64,000 nt of DNA from Burkholderia cepacia. GTDB lineage: Bacteria; Pseudomonadota; Gammaproteobacteria; Burkholderiales; Burkholderiaceae. The translations under genes and the position numbers were made by a program. The stretch spans positions 29,103 to 93,102 of the forward strand of contig NZ_LDWR01000056.1 in assembly GCF_001039005.1 (NCBI RefSeq). The letters run 5' to 3'. Shown piece by piece: positions 8,490 to 17,567 of the stretch (its first letter is position 1; the number at the start of each line of letters is the position of its first letter). The notes under the pieces are model-generated. The model ran no database searches and had not been told where the DNA came from. It saw only the letters and a program-made list of their open reading frames with translations.

Positions 8490-9647
8490 TCACTGGCTCA
8501 GGTAGACGAACCGGCCCTGTTTCACGATTCCCATCACGCTTGCGCGTTGATCGAGCCCAACATGATCCTTGTCGCTCGTGTTGACGACGCCGTTCGGCAC
8601 GACGAGTTCGTGTGCGCGTTCGAGTTCGTGCCGCAGCGCCGCGCGGAACGCGGGCGTGCCGGGCTGCGCGGTCTTCAGCGCGCGGCCGACCGCGTCGGCG
8701 AGGCGCGGGTACACGCCCGCAGCATCGCCGGCGAACTGCGTGACCGTGCCGGCGCCGTACTTCGCCTCGTACGCGTCGACGAACGCGAGCGCGGCCTTGC
8801 GGGCCGGATGGTCGGCCGGCAGCGTGCGCGCGACGACCACCGGCTGGGTCGGGAACAGCGTCCCGTCGACGTCCTTGCCGCCCAGCTTGATGAATTCCGG
8901 CGTCGCGATTCCGTGTGTCTGGTAGATCGGGCCCTTGTAGCCGCGTTCGATCAGCGTGCGTTGCGGCAGCACGGCCGGCGTGCCTGAGCCCGCGATCAGG
9001 ATCGCGTCGGGCTTCGCCGCGATCAGCTTCAGCGCCTGGCCCGTGACGCTCGCGTCGGTGCGGTTGAAGCGCTCGGTCGCGACGACGCGGATCTTGCGCA
9101 GGTCTGCAAAGCGCGTGAACTCGTTCAGCCAGCTGTCGCCGTAGCTGTCCGCGAAGCCGATGAAGCCGACCGTCTTCACGCCGCGATTCGACATGGTGCG
9201 CGTCATCACGTCGGCCATCGCGCTGTCGCTCTGCGCCATCTTGAACGCCCAGGTCCGCGCGCCTTCCTGCGGCTCGACGATCGCGCCGGAGCCGACCAGC
9301 GTGATCATCGGCGTCTGCCCGGCGGCCACCGCGTCGAGCGCCGCGAGCGCGGCCGGCGTGATGTTGGGCCCGACCACGACGTCGACGTGATCCTCGTCGA
9401 CCAGCTTGCGGATGTTGCGCACGGCCGTGCCCGGGTCGGATGCATCGTCGAGCACCGTCACCTGCACGGGCTGCCCCGCGATCGTCTTCGGCCACATCAG
9501 GATCGCGTTCTTGCTCGTGATGCCGATCACGGCGGCCGGGCCGGTCGACGACAGGTCGACGCCGACCTTCAGGTCGGCATGCGCGGCCGCGCAGGCGAGC
9601 GCGAGGACGGCGCCGGCGGCGCGGCGCAGCAGGGCGGGGAGCGTCAT
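8490..9647 (-). CDS. ABC transporter substrate-binding protein, branched-chain amino acid type
   Basis: A 385-residue periplasmic binding protein of the LivJ/type 1 fold. A signal peptide of about 24 residues ends at AAHAD. The mature start LKVGVDLSSTGPAA and later VDVVVGPNITPAAL and VGFIGFADSYGDSWL are typical of the family. ATG 9647 has GGAG upstream; the longer frame from 9716 has no signal peptide at its start. There are no permease or ATPase genes nearby, so it is an orphan binding protein. The ligand could be an amino acid, an aromatic acid or a similar carboxylate. Confidence 0.85.
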   Translation of the reverse strand: MTLPALLRRAAGAVLALACAAAHADLKVGVDLSSTGPAAVIGITSKNAILMWPKTIAGQPVQVTVLDDASDPGTAVRNIRKLVDEDHVDVVVGPNITPAALAALDAVAAGQTPMITLVGSGAIVEPQEGARTWAFKMAQSDSAMADVMTRTMSNRGVKTVGFIGFADSYGDSWLNEFTRFADLRKIRVVATERFNRTDASVTGQALKLIAAKPDAILIAGSGTPAVLPQRTLIERGYKGPIYQTHGIATPEFIKLGGKDVDGTLFPTQPVVVARTLPADHPARKAALAFVDAYEAKYGAGTVTQFAGDAAGVYPRLADAVGRALKTAQPGTPAFRAALRHELERAHELVVPNGVVNTSDKDHVGLDQRASVMGIVKQGRFVYLSQ

Positions 9648-9667
9648 GCGGGAATCTCCGTCGGGCA

Positions 9668-9694
9668 ACAAAAAGGGGCGCGATATGCGCCCCC
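9668..9694 (-). terminator. Rho-independent terminator after cysB
   Basis: On the - strand a perfect 7-bp stem GGGGCGC/GCGCCCC with a five-base loop is followed by TTTTTG. It lies just past the cysB stop and before the next - strand gene, separating the two. Confidence 0.8.
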
Positions 9695-9712
9695 TGTGTT
9701 TATACACGCTGC

Positions 9713-10654
9713 TCAAAGCTCGTACGATTCGGATTCGCCCTTGAGCGCCTGCTCGATCAGCTTGCGGTTCAGCGTCGGCGACAGCAGTTCGACGAGCGTA
9801 TACACATAGCTGCGCAGGTAGGCGCCCTGCTTGAGCGCGACGCGCGTCACGTTGCTGCCGAACAGGTGGCCGACCGGGATCAGCCGCAGGTTGCGGTCGC
9901 GCTCGGGGTTAAACGCGATGTCGGCCATGATCCCGACGCCGAGGCCGAGCTCGACATAGGTTTTGATCACGTCGGCGTCGATCGCCTCGAGGACGATGTC
10001 CGGCGACAGCCCGCGCAGCGCGAACGCCTGGTTGATCTTCTTGCGGCCCGCGAACGCGTCGTCGTACGTGATCAGCGGGTACTGCGCGAGATCGTCGAGC
10101 GACGGCGGCTTGCGTTCGAGCAGCGGATGGTCGGCCGGCACGACGGCCGCGTGATGCCACTGGAAGCAGGGCAGCGACACGAGTTCCTTGTAGTCGGAGA
10201 TCGCCTCGGTCGCGATCGCGAGATCGGCCTGGTCGTGGATCACCATCTCGGCCACCTGCGTCGGGCTGCCCTGCAGGATCGACAGGTGCACCTTCGGGAA
10301 GCGCTTCTTGAATTCGGCGATCGCGGCCGGCAGCGAGTAGCGGGCCTGCGTGTGGGTGGCCGCGATGGTCAGGTTGCCCTGGTCCTGCGCGGCATAATCT
10401 TTTCCGACCCTTTTAAGGCTTTCAACCTCCTGCAGGATCCGCTCGACCGACGCGAGGATGATCCTGCCCGGCTCGGTGAGCGAGCGCACGCGCTTGCCGT
10501 GCCGCGTGAAGATCTCCACGCCCAGCTCGTCCTCGAGCTCGATGATCGCTTTCGAAACCCCCGGTTGCGACGTGTAGAGCGCCTTGGCGGCCTCGGTGAG
10601 GTTGAAATTCTGCCGGACGGCCTCGCGCACGAAGCGAAATTGGTGCAGGTTCAT
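9713..10654 (-). CDS. cysB: CysB-type LysR regulator of sulfur assimilation
   Basis: A 313-residue LysR-type activator matching CysB closely: MNLHQFRFVREAVRQ start, HTH with LTEAAKALYTSQPGVS, and an effector domain with ATHTQARYSLP, the sulfate/acetylserine-site region known from CysB and Cbl. It is divergent from the sulfate-reduction operon starting with cysI. Burkholderia has two paralogues, CysB and SsuR. Location next to the cys operon favours CysB, but this is inference. It has its own terminator at 9668-9694. Confidence 0.92.
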   Translation of the reverse strand: MNLHQFRFVREAVRQNFNLTEAAKALYTSQPGVSKAIIELEDELGVEIFTRHGKRVRSLTEPGRIILASVERILQEVESLKRVGKDYAAQDQGNLTIAATHTQARYSLPAAIAEFKKRFPKVHLSILQGSPTQVAEMVIHDQADLAIATEAISDYKELVSLPCFQWHHAAVVPADHPLLERKPPSLDDLAQYPLITYDDAFAGRKKINQAFALRGLSPDIVLEAIDADVIKTYVELGLGVGIMADIAFNPERDRNLRLIPVGHLFGSNVTRVALKQGAYLRSYVYTLVELLSPTLNRKLIEQALKGESESYEL

Positions 10655-10869
10655 TTATAACCCTTCCGCATATCAACAGAATTTTTTAGTCGTTTGAAAT
10701 ATAAGGCGAGTTTATTACGATTCACCGGAGTTTTTCAAATATGGATATCTGTTTTCGTCATTAGCAATCCACCCGGCAGCGGATGGGGGCAGTGACGGCA
10801 GAACGGAGATTCGGGCGCGACGTGGCTAGGACGTCGCGCGGTCACCACGAAAACCCCTGGGGTCCCCGA
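10655..10869. promoter_or_regulatory. Divergent cysB-cysI control region
   Basis: A 215-base intergenic region, unusually AT-rich between about 10660 and 10790 for this GC-rich genome (for example TTTGAAATATAAGG and TTTTTCAAATATGG). It must hold the promoters of both genes, and CysB is expected to bind here as it does in other proteobacteria. CysB sites are too degenerate to place by eye. The cysI start follows a leader that may reach about 100 bases. Confidence 0.6.
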
Positions 10870-12549
10870 ATGTATCAGTACGACCAATACGACCAGACGA
10901 TCGTCGACGAGCGTGTCGCGCAGTACCGCGATCAGGTGCGCCGCCGCCTGTCGGGCGAGCTGAGCGAAGACGAGTTCCGTCCGCTGCGTCTGCAGAACGG
11001 CCTGTACATGCAGCGCCACGCGTACATGCACCGCATCGCGATTCCGTACGGCAACCTGCGCAGCGACCAGCTCCGGATATTGGCGCGCATCGCCCGCGAA
11101 CACGACCGCGGCTACGGCCATTTCTCGACCCGCTCGAACATCCAGTTCAACTGGATCGAGCTCGAAGACACGCCCGAGATCCTCGCGAAGCTCGCGTCGG
11201 TGCAGATGCACGGCATCCAGACCTCGGGCAACTGCATCCGCAACATCACGGCCGACCAGTTCGCCGGCGTTGCGCAGGACGAGGAGATCGATCCGCGTCC
11301 GTGGTCGGAAATCCTGCGCCAGTGGTCGACGTTCCACCCCGAATTCGCATGGCTGCCGCGCAAGTTCAAGATCGCGGTGTCGGGCTCGAAGGACGATCGC
11401 GCGGCCGTGCAGATCCACGACCTCGGCGTGTACCTGAAGAAGAACGCGCAGGGCGAAGTGGTCGCGAGCATCCTCGCGGGCGGCGGCCTCGGCCGTACGC
11501 CGATCGTCGGCGCGGTGATCAAGGAAGATCTGCCGTGGCAGCACCTGCTCACCTACTGCGAAGCCGTGCTGCGCGTGTACAACCGCTTCGGCCGCCGCGA
11601 CAACCTGTATAAGGCGCGCATCAAGATCCTCGTGAAGGCGCTGTCGCCCGCGAAGTTCGCGCAGCAGGTCGAGGAGGAGTGGCAGCACCTGAAGGACGGC
11701 CCGTCGACGCTCACGCAGGCGGAAGTCGACCGCGTGTCGCAGTATTTCAAGCCGCCCGTCTACGAGAAGCTGGCCGACACCGACGCATCGTTCGAACAGC
11801 ACCTGCTCGAAAACAAGGCGTTCGCGCGCTGGGTCGAGCGCAACGTCGCGCCGCACAAGGTGCCGGGCTACGCAGCCGTCACGCTGTCGCTGAAGGATCA
11901 CCGCGTGGCGCCGGGCGACGCGACCGATCAGCAGATGGAGTTGGTCGCCGACTGGGCCGACGCTTATTCGTTCGGCGAGCTGCGCGTGTCGCACGAGCAG
12001 AACCTGATTCTCGCGAACGTGAAGAAGCGCGACCTGTTCGCGGTGTGGGAAAAGGCGAAGGCGGCCGGTTTCGCGACGCCGAACATTGGCCTGCTGACCG
12101 ACATCATCGCGTGCCCGGGCGGCGATTTCTGCTCGCTCGCGAACGCGAAGTCGATCCCGATCGCGCTGGCGATCCAGCAGCGTTTCGACGATCTCGACTA
12201 TGTGTATGACCTCGGCGACCTGTCGCTGAACATTTCCGGTTGCATGAACTCGTGCGGTCACCACCACGTCGGCAACATCGGCATCCTCGGCGTCGACAAG
12301 GACGGTGCCGAGTGGTACCAGGTGTCGCTCGGCGGCGAGCAGGGCACGGGCCGCAACGGCGCGCGCCTCGGCCGCGTGATCGGGCCGTCGTTCTCGGCGG
12401 AAGAAGTGCCGGACGTGATCGCGAAGCTGATCGACACGTTCGTCGATGCGCGCATCGACGGCGAGCGCTTCGTCGACACGTACGACCGCATCGGCATCGC
12501 ACCGTTCAAGGAGCGCGTGTATGCGGCGCGCCAGGCAGTGAACGCCTAA
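10870..12549 (+). CDS. cysI: Sulfite reductase hemoprotein (CysI-like)
   Basis: A 559-residue nitrite/sulfite reductase family protein that reduces sulfite to sulfide by six electrons, using siroheme coupled to a [4Fe-4S] cluster. The cluster ligands are in two motifs: C-x5-C at Cys415/Cys421 (CPGGDFC) and C-x3-C at Cys458/Cys462 (GCMNSC). The N-terminal half-domain has the arginine-rich substrate region (STRSNIQFNWIELED). ATG 10870 starts the conserved sequence. It is first in the cysI-DUF934-cysH-cysD-cysN-cobA operon. No flavoprotein CysJ gene is adjacent, so the electron donor may be another flavoprotein or ferredoxin. Confidence 0.93.
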   Translation: MYQYDQYDQTIVDERVAQYRDQVRRRLSGELSEDEFRPLRLQNGLYMQRHAYMHRIAIPYGNLRSDQLRILARIAREHDRGYGHFSTRSNIQFNWIELEDTPEILAKLASVQMHGIQTSGNCIRNITADQFAGVAQDEEIDPRPWSEILRQWSTFHPEFAWLPRKFKIAVSGSKDDRAAVQIHDLGVYLKKNAQGEVVASILAGGGLGRTPIVGAVIKEDLPWQHLLTYCEAVLRVYNRFGRRDNLYKARIKILVKALSPAKFAQQVEEEWQHLKDGPSTLTQAEVDRVSQYFKPPVYEKLADTDASFEQHLLENKAFARWVERNVAPHKVPGYAAVTLSLKDHRVAPGDATDQQMELVADWADAYSFGELRVSHEQNLILANVKKRDLFAVWEKAKAAGFATPNIGLLTDIIACPGGDFCSLANAKSIPIALAIQQRFDDLDYVYDLGDLSLNISGCMNSCGHHHVGNIGILGVDKDGAEWYQVSLGGEQGTGRNGARLGRVIGPSFSAEEVPDVIAKLIDTFVDARIDGERFVDTYDRIGIAPFKERVYAARQAVNA

Positions 12550-12574
12550 CCAACCGGGTAGAAGGAATTTGCAG

Positions 12575-13117
12575 ATGGCTTCGATTATCAAGAACCGCGC
12601 AGTGATCGACGACGCATGGCAGGTCGTGCGCGCGGCGGAAGACGGTGCGCTGCCCGCGGTCGACGCATTGCCGGCCGGCAAGGTGCTGGTGCCGTTCGCG
12701 TTGTGGCAGGCCGAGCGCTCGGCGCTCGTCGCCGCGAAGACGCGGGACGAGCTCGGCGTGTGGCTCGCGCCGGACAGCGAGCCGGCCGATCTCGTGGCCG
12801 ATTTCGGTGCGATTTCGCTGATCGCCGTCGATTTCCCGCGCTTCGCGGACGGCCGCGGCTACAGCATCGGTCGCCTGCTGCGCGAGCGCTACGGCTGGAA
12901 GGGCGAGCTGCGTTCGATCGGCGACGTGCTGCGCGACCAGCTGCTGTACATGTCGCGTTGCGGTTTCGACGCGTTCGCGGTGCGCGCCGACAAGGATATC
13001 CACGACGCGCTGAATGCATTCACGGAATTCACGCAGCGTTACCAGGGTGCGTTCGACGAGCCGGTGCCGCTGTTCCGCCGCCGCGCCGCCACGGCCGATG
13101 CCAAGGTGGGCGCATGA
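12575..13117 (+). CDS. DUF934 protein, sulfur-assimilation operon
   Basis: A 180-residue protein of the DUF934 family, found almost only next to cysI/cysH in beta- and alphaproteobacteria. The most conserved part is ISLIAVDFPRFADGRGYS followed by LRERYGW and IGDVLRDQLLYMSRCGFDAF. Start ATG 12575 follows GAAGGAA. The stop overlaps the cysH start (ATGA at 13114-13117), so the two are translationally coupled. The molecular function is not established to my knowledge. The context argues for a role in sulfite reduction, such as an assembly or electron-transfer partner of CysI. Confidence 0.88.
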   Translation: MASIIKNRAVIDDAWQVVRAAEDGALPAVDALPAGKVLVPFALWQAERSALVAAKTRDELGVWLAPDSEPADLVADFGAISLIAVDFPRFADGRGYSIGRLLRERYGWKGELRSIGDVLRDQLLYMSRCGFDAFAVRADKDIHDALNAFTEFTQRYQGAFDEPVPLFRRRAATADAKVGA

Positions 13118-13863
13118 GCACCGCGACCGCCACCGCGCTGACGCCGGAACTCGCCGCGAAGGTCGAGCGCCTCGACGCGCTGCTCGCGCAGATCGGCGCA
13201 CGTCACGAGAAGGTGAAGTTCGCGAGCAGCCTCGCGGCGGAAGACATGCTGCTCACGCACGCGATCCTGTCGAAGGGCGTGTCGATCGGCATCTTCTCGC
13301 TGAACACGGGCCGGCTGCACGCGGAAACGCTGGGCATGATCGACCGTGTGCGCGAGCGCTACGGCTACGAGATCGAGCAGTTCCATCCGCAGCAGGATGC
13401 GATCGATCAGTACGTCGCCGAGCACGGCCTGAACGCGTTCTACGAGAGCGTCGAGCTGCGCAAGTCGTGCTGCCACATCCGCAAGGTCGAGCCGCTGAAC
13501 CGTGCGCTGGCCGAGGTCGACGCGTGGGTCACGGGCCAGCGTCGCGAGCAGTCGGTCACGCGTGCCGAGCTGCACGAGGAAGAGCAGGACGAAGCGCGCG
13601 GGATCGCGAAGTACAATCCGCTCGCCGACTGGACCGAAGCCGACGTCTGGGCGTACCTTGGCGCGTTTGACGTGCCGGTGAACCCGCTGCATGCGCGCGG
13701 CTACCCGAGCATCGGCTGCGAGCCGTGTACACGCGCGATCCGCCCCGGCGAGGACAGCCGCGCGGGCCGCTGGTGGTGGGAATCGCGCGACACGAAGGAA
13801 TGCGGCCTGCACATCACGATCACGCCGATTCCCGCGACCGCCGAAGCCGGCGCCGCGCACTGA
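13114..13863 (+). CDS. cysH: Assimilatory APS-type reductase (CysH family)
   Basis: A 249-residue thiol-dependent reductase that makes sulfite from adenylyl sulfate. It has the double-cysteine signature of [4Fe-4S] APS reductases, Cys119-Cys120 and Cys202-x2-Cys205, which classical PAPS-only CysH lacks. It also has the catalytic Cys230 in KECGLH. APS (5'-adenylyl sulfate) is therefore the likely substrate, although the gene name cysH is kept. This fits the absence of an APS-kinase gene (cysC) in the operon. It is translationally coupled to DUF934 by an ATGA overlap and followed by cysD after 76 bases. Confidence 0.93.
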   Translation: MSTATATALTPELAAKVERLDALLAQIGARHEKVKFASSLAAEDMLLTHAILSKGVSIGIFSLNTGRLHAETLGMIDRVRERYGYEIEQFHPQQDAIDQYVAEHGLNAFYESVELRKSCCHIRKVEPLNRALAEVDAWVTGQRREQSVTRAELHEEEQDEARGIAKYNPLADWTEADVWAYLGAFDVPVNPLHARGYPSIGCEPCTRAIRPGEDSRAGRWWWESRDTKECGLHITITPIPATAEAGAAH

Positions 13864-13939
13864 ATACCTTACAAAAAGCTGAATCTTGGGCCGCCTGCGA
13901 CAGCGGGCGGCACGAACCCAGAAGAGAAGGACTGAAATC

Positions 13940-14902
13940 ATGAGCACGACGCTCGAGCAATCCGCCTTTGCCCCGCCCACCGGTGCCGACAGCCGCATGG
14001 GCCACCTCGACTGGCTCGAAGCCGAGTCGATCCACATCCTGCGCGAACTGGTCGCCGAATGCAGCAAGCCGGCGCTGTTGTTCTCGGGCGGCAAGGATTC
14101 GGTCGTCGTGCTGCACCTCGCACTGAAGGCGTTCGGCCTCGGCGCGAACCGCAAGACGACGCTGCCGTTCCCGCTCGTGCACATCGACACGGGTCACAAC
14201 TACGACGAAGTGATCGACTTCCGCGACCGCCGCGCGCAAGAGCTCGGCGCCGAGCTGGTGGTCGGCCACGTCGAGGATTCGATCAAGCGCGGCACCGTCG
14301 TGCTGCGCCGCGAGACCGATTCGCGCAACGCCGCGCAAGCCGTCACGCTGCTCGAGACGATCGAGCAATACGGCTACACCGCGATGATCGGCGGCGCACG
14401 CCGCGACGAAGAGAAGGCGCGCGCGAAGGAACGCATCTTCTCGTTCCGCGACGAATTCGGCCAGTGGGACCCGAAGGCGCAGCGCCCGGAACTGTGGAGC
14501 CTGTACAACGCACGCCTGCACAAGGGCGAGCACCTGCGCGTGTTCCCGATCTCGAACTGGACGGAACTCGACGTGTGGCAGTACATCGCGCGCGAGAACC
14601 TCGAACTGCCGTCGATCTACTACGCACACGAGCGCGAGATCGTGCGCCGCAACGGGCTGCTGGTGCCCGTCACGCCGCTCACGCCGATGCGCGAGGGCGA
14701 GACGAGCGAGCTCGCGCAGGTGCGCTTCCGTACGGTCGGCGACATCAGTTGCACGTGCCCGGTCGAGAGCGACGCGGACGACCTCGAGAAGATCATCGCC
14801 GAGACGGCGGTGACCGAGATCACCGAGCGCGGCGCGACCCGGATGGACGACCAGGCGTCGGAAGCCGCGATGGAAACGCGCAAGAAGCAAGGTTATTTCT
14901 GA
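13940..14902 (+). CDS. cysD: Sulfate adenylyltransferase subunit 2
   Basis: A 320-residue subunit of ATP sulfurylase, which makes APS from sulfate and ATP. The PP-loop FSGGKDSVV near residue 48 binds ATP. Further conserved blocks are HIDTGHNYDEVIDFRD and MIGGARRDEEKARAKER. The start at ATG 13940 follows AAGAGAAGG. It is upstream of cysN with a 22-base gap, as is usual for this heterodimer. Confidence 0.95.
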   Translation: MSTTLEQSAFAPPTGADSRMGHLDWLEAESIHILRELVAECSKPALLFSGGKDSVVVLHLALKAFGLGANRKTTLPFPLVHIDTGHNYDEVIDFRDRRAQELGAELVVGHVEDSIKRGTVVLRRETDSRNAAQAVTLLETIEQYGYTAMIGGARRDEEKARAKERIFSFRDEFGQWDPKAQRPELWSLYNARLHKGEHLRVFPISNWTELDVWQYIARENLELPSIYYAHEREIVRRNGLLVPVTPLTPMREGETSELAQVRFRTVGDISCTCPVESDADDLEKIIAETAVTEITERGATRMDDQASEAAMETRKKQGYF

Positions 14903-14924
14903 AGCACACGAGGACATTCACATC

Positions 14925-16241
14925 ATGAGCATCATCGAAAATACCGAAGACCTCGGCGTGTTGCGTTTCATCACCGCAGGCAGCGTCGACGACGGCAAGA
15001 GTACGCTGATCGGCCGCCTGCTGTACGACAGCAAGGCCGTGCTGTCCGACCAGTTGTCCGCGCTGTCGCGCGCGAAGAACAAGCGCACGGTCGGCGACGA
15101 GCTCGACCTCGCGCTGCTGACCGACGGCCTCGAGGCCGAGCGCGAGCAGGGCATCACGATCGACGTCGCGTACCGCTACTTCGCGACCGCGAAGCGCAAG
15201 TTCATCATCGCCGACACGCCGGGCCACGAGCAGTACACGCGCAACATGGTGACGGGCGCGTCGACCGCGCACGCGGCGATCGTCCTGATCGATGCGACGC
15301 GCATCACGGTCGAGAACGGCGTCGTGCAACTGCTGCCGCAAACCAAGCGCCACAGCGCGATCGTCAAGCTGCTCGGCCTGCAGCACGTGATCGTCGCGAT
15401 CAACAAGATGGACCTCGTCGATTACAGCGAAGCGCGCTTCAACGAGATCCGCGACGCGTACGTCGCACTCGCGAAGCAGCTCAACCTCACCGACGTGCGC
15501 TTCGTGCCGGTGTCGGCGCTGAAGGGCGACAACATCGTCGGCGCGAGCGAGCGCATGCCGTGGTACGCGGGCGAGCCGCTCCTCGACGTGCTCGAGTCGC
15601 TGCCGGTCGAGACGCAGGCGCATGACGCGCTGCGCTTCCCGGTGCAGTGGGTCGCGCGCCAGGACGGCAGCTCGGCCGACGATTTCCGCGGCTACATGGG
15701 CCGTATCGAGTCGGGCGAGGTGAAGGTCGGCGACGAGATCGTCGTGCTGCCGTCGAACCGTACCGCAACGGTCGCCGAGATCGTCGCGCCGGTGCCGGGC
15801 GGTACCGCGTCCGTCGCGCACGCGTTCGCGGGCCAGGCGGTGACGATCCGTCTCGAGGAAGATGTCGACGTGTCGCGCGGCGACATGTTCGTCACGACCG
15901 CCGAACCCGTCGAGCCGGCCAAGAAGCTCGAGGCCGACCTGTGCTGGTTCGACGAAACGCCGCTGTCGCCGCAGCGCAAGTACTTGCTGAAGCAGACCAC
16001 CAGCACGGTGTTCGCGAAGATCGGCGCGGTCAAGCAGGTGCTCGACGTGCATACGCTGTCGCATGCGACCGACCGTCACGAGCTGAAGATGAACGACATC
16101 GGCCGCGTCGCGCTGACGCTGCAGAAGCCGATCGTCTGCGACACGTACGACGCGCATCCGGGTACGGGCGCGTTCGTGCTGATCGACGAGGCGACGCACC
16201 ACACGGTCGCCGCAGGCATGATCCGGGCGTTTTCGGCGTAA
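14925..16241 (+). CDS. cysN: Sulfate adenylyltransferase subunit 1 (GTPase)
   Basis: A 438-residue EF-Tu-like GTPase that drives APS formation by CysD. G motifs are GSVDDGKST (P-loop, about 20-28), DTPGHEQYTRNM (G3) and NKMD (G4). Domain II/III follow after about residue 230. Its length matches CysN alone; no C-terminal APS kinase (CysC) is fused, which supports direct use of APS by the reductase. It is followed by the methyltransferase gene 84 bases downstream. Confidence 0.95.
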   Translation: MSIIENTEDLGVLRFITAGSVDDGKSTLIGRLLYDSKAVLSDQLSALSRAKNKRTVGDELDLALLTDGLEAEREQGITIDVAYRYFATAKRKFIIADTPGHEQYTRNMVTGASTAHAAIVLIDATRITVENGVVQLLPQTKRHSAIVKLLGLQHVIVAINKMDLVDYSEARFNEIRDAYVALAKQLNLTDVRFVPVSALKGDNIVGASERMPWYAGEPLLDVLESLPVETQAHDALRFPVQWVARQDGSSADDFRGYMGRIESGEVKVGDEIVVLPSNRTATVAEIVAPVPGGTASVAHAFAGQAVTIRLEEDVDVSRGDMFVTTAEPVEPAKKLEADLCWFDETPLSPQRKYLLKQTTSTVFAKIGAVKQVLDVHTLSHATDRHELKMNDIGRVALTLQKPIVCDTYDAHPGTGAFVLIDEATHHTVAAGMIRAFSA

Positions 16242-16325
16242 TCGGCAAACCGCGCGGCGCACCGCGCCGCCCCACGGCGGCGCGGGCCGGTCGCCGCCGT
16301 CCGCAGGACAAGCGAAGTGACAATC

Positions 16326-17075
16326 ATGGGCAAGGTGTATCTGATCGGAGCAGGGCCGGGCGCGGCCGACCTCATCACGGTGCGCGGCGCGCGGCTGCTC
16401 GCGCAGGCCGATGTCGTGCTGCACGACGCTCTCGTCGAGCCCGCGATGCTCGACTATGCGCCGAACGCGCGCCGGATCGCGGTCGGCAAGCGCTGCGGGC
16501 AGCGCTCGACCGCGCAGCACTTCATCAACAAGCAGATCGTCGACGCGGCGCGCGAGCACGCGTGCGTCGTGCGGCTGAAGGGCGGCGACCCGATGCTGTT
16601 CGGCCGCGCGGAAGAGGAAATGCGCGCGCTCGAGGCGGCCGGCATCGACTACGAGGTCGTGCCGGGCATCACCGCGGCGCTGGCCGGCGCGGCGACGCTG
16701 AAGCGTTCGCTGACGTTGCGCGGCGTGTCGCGCAGCGTCGCGTTCGCGACCCACAGCCGAGCGCCGGGCAGCGACGAGATTCGCGAAGCCGCGCGCGCCG
16801 ATTCGATCGTCTACTACATGGGCCGCGACAGCGCGCCCGGCATCGCGCAGGAACTGATCGACGCCGGCCGTGCGCCGGCGACGCCGGTGGCGATTGTCGA
16901 GGCGTGCAGCACCGCGCGTGAGCGCTCGCTGACGCTGACGCTCGCGCAGATGGCGGCCGGCGACGCGCAGGCGTGGCTCGATCCCGCGGAACCGAGCCTG
17001 CTGATGATCGGCGACGCGTTCGCCGAGCGCGCACGGCAGGCGAACGCGGGCGATCCGTTGCGGGATGCCGCCTGA
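16326..17075 (+). CDS. cobA: Uroporphyrinogen-III C-methyltransferase
   Basis: A 249-residue SAM-dependent methyltransferase that converts uroporphyrinogen III to precorrin-2, the branch to siroheme and cobalamin. Diagnostic blocks: YLIGAGPGAADLITVRGAR, DVVLHDALV, RLKGGDPMLFGR and VVPGITAALAGAA. It lacks the dehydrogenase/ferrochelatase half of CysG, so it is a single-domain enzyme. A GTG at 16317 is an alternative start. Being last in the cys operon, it probably supplies siroheme for CysI; the chelatase is convergent next door. Confidence 0.93.
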   Translation: MGKVYLIGAGPGAADLITVRGARLLAQADVVLHDALVEPAMLDYAPNARRIAVGKRCGQRSTAQHFINKQIVDAAREHACVVRLKGGDPMLFGRAEEEMRALEAAGIDYEVVPGITAALAGAATLKRSLTLRGVSRSVAFATHSRAPGSDEIREAARADSIVYYMGRDSAPGIAQELIDAGRAPATPVAIVEACSTARERSLTLTLAQMAAGDAQAWLDPAEPSLLMIGDAFAERARQANAGDPLRDAA

Positions 17076-17101
17076 GCGGGATTCCACCGCAGTCCGAAAT
17101 G

Positions 17102-17133
17102 AAAAAAGCGCTGGCGGAAGCCGGCGCTTTTTC
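17102..17133. terminator. Bidirectional terminator between cobA and cbiX
   Basis: AAAAGCGCTGGC-GGAA-GCCGGCGCTTTT forms a long stem with a tetraloop, an A-run on one side and a T-run on the other. It can therefore stop both convergent operons. Confidence 0.85.
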
Positions 17134-17156
17134 TTTGTGTGCCTTGAACGCGTTGC

Positions 17157-17540
17157 TTACGCGTCGCCGCCGATCTGGTCGACGCAATAACGTGCGATCG
17201 CGTCGAGCACGCCGTCGTCTTCGCCGACGGCCGTCGCGCAGCGGATCTCGACGCCGGGATGCGCGGCGCGGCATGCATCGACGAGCTGCGGCAGGTCGCG
17301 GCGGACATGGCCGCCCTGGCCGAAGAACACGGGCACCACGGTGATGTGCGTGCAGCCGGCCGCGACCTGCGCGGCGACGGCTTCACCGAGCGACGGCGTC
17401 ATCAGTTCGAGGAACGCGAGCGACACGTGCGCGGCAGGGGAGCCGGCCGCGCGCAGCCGCGCGGCGAGCCGCTCGAACGGCTCGGCCCAGCGCGGGTCGC
17501 GGGCGCCGTGGCCGAACAGGACGATGCCGTGCGAACTCAT
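17157..17540 (-). CDS. Sirohydrochlorin chelatase, CbiX/SirB type
   Basis: A 127-residue single-domain chelatase that inserts Fe2+ (or Co2+) into sirohydrochlorin. The two conserved histidine sites are GHGARDPRW near the N-terminus and GGHVRRDLP around residue 80. The short length matches the small homodimeric form (CbiXS), not the double-domain SirB. ATG 17540 has GGAGG eight bases upstream; a GTG at 17567 is less likely. It converges with the cys operon, so iron chelation for siroheme is its probable job. A precorrin-2 dehydrogenase is not in the window. Confidence 0.85.
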   Translation of the reverse strand: MSSHGIVLFGHGARDPRWAEPFERLAARLRAAGSPAAHVSLAFLELMTPSLGEAVAAQVAAGCTHITVVPVFFGQGGHVRRDLPQLVDACRAAHPGVEIRCATAVGEDDGVLDAIARYCVDQIGGDA

Positions 17541-17567
17541 GTCGAAGCCTCCGTCATGACGCGGCAC

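Noticed and set aside
10735..12681. 648-residue - strand open frame opposite cysI
   Set aside because: Fully antisense to the sulfite reductase gene, no ribosome-binding site, biased composition.
14820..17087. 755-residue - strand open frame opposite cysN and cobA
   Set aside because: Same shadow effect; spans two well-supported genes and their intergenic gap.
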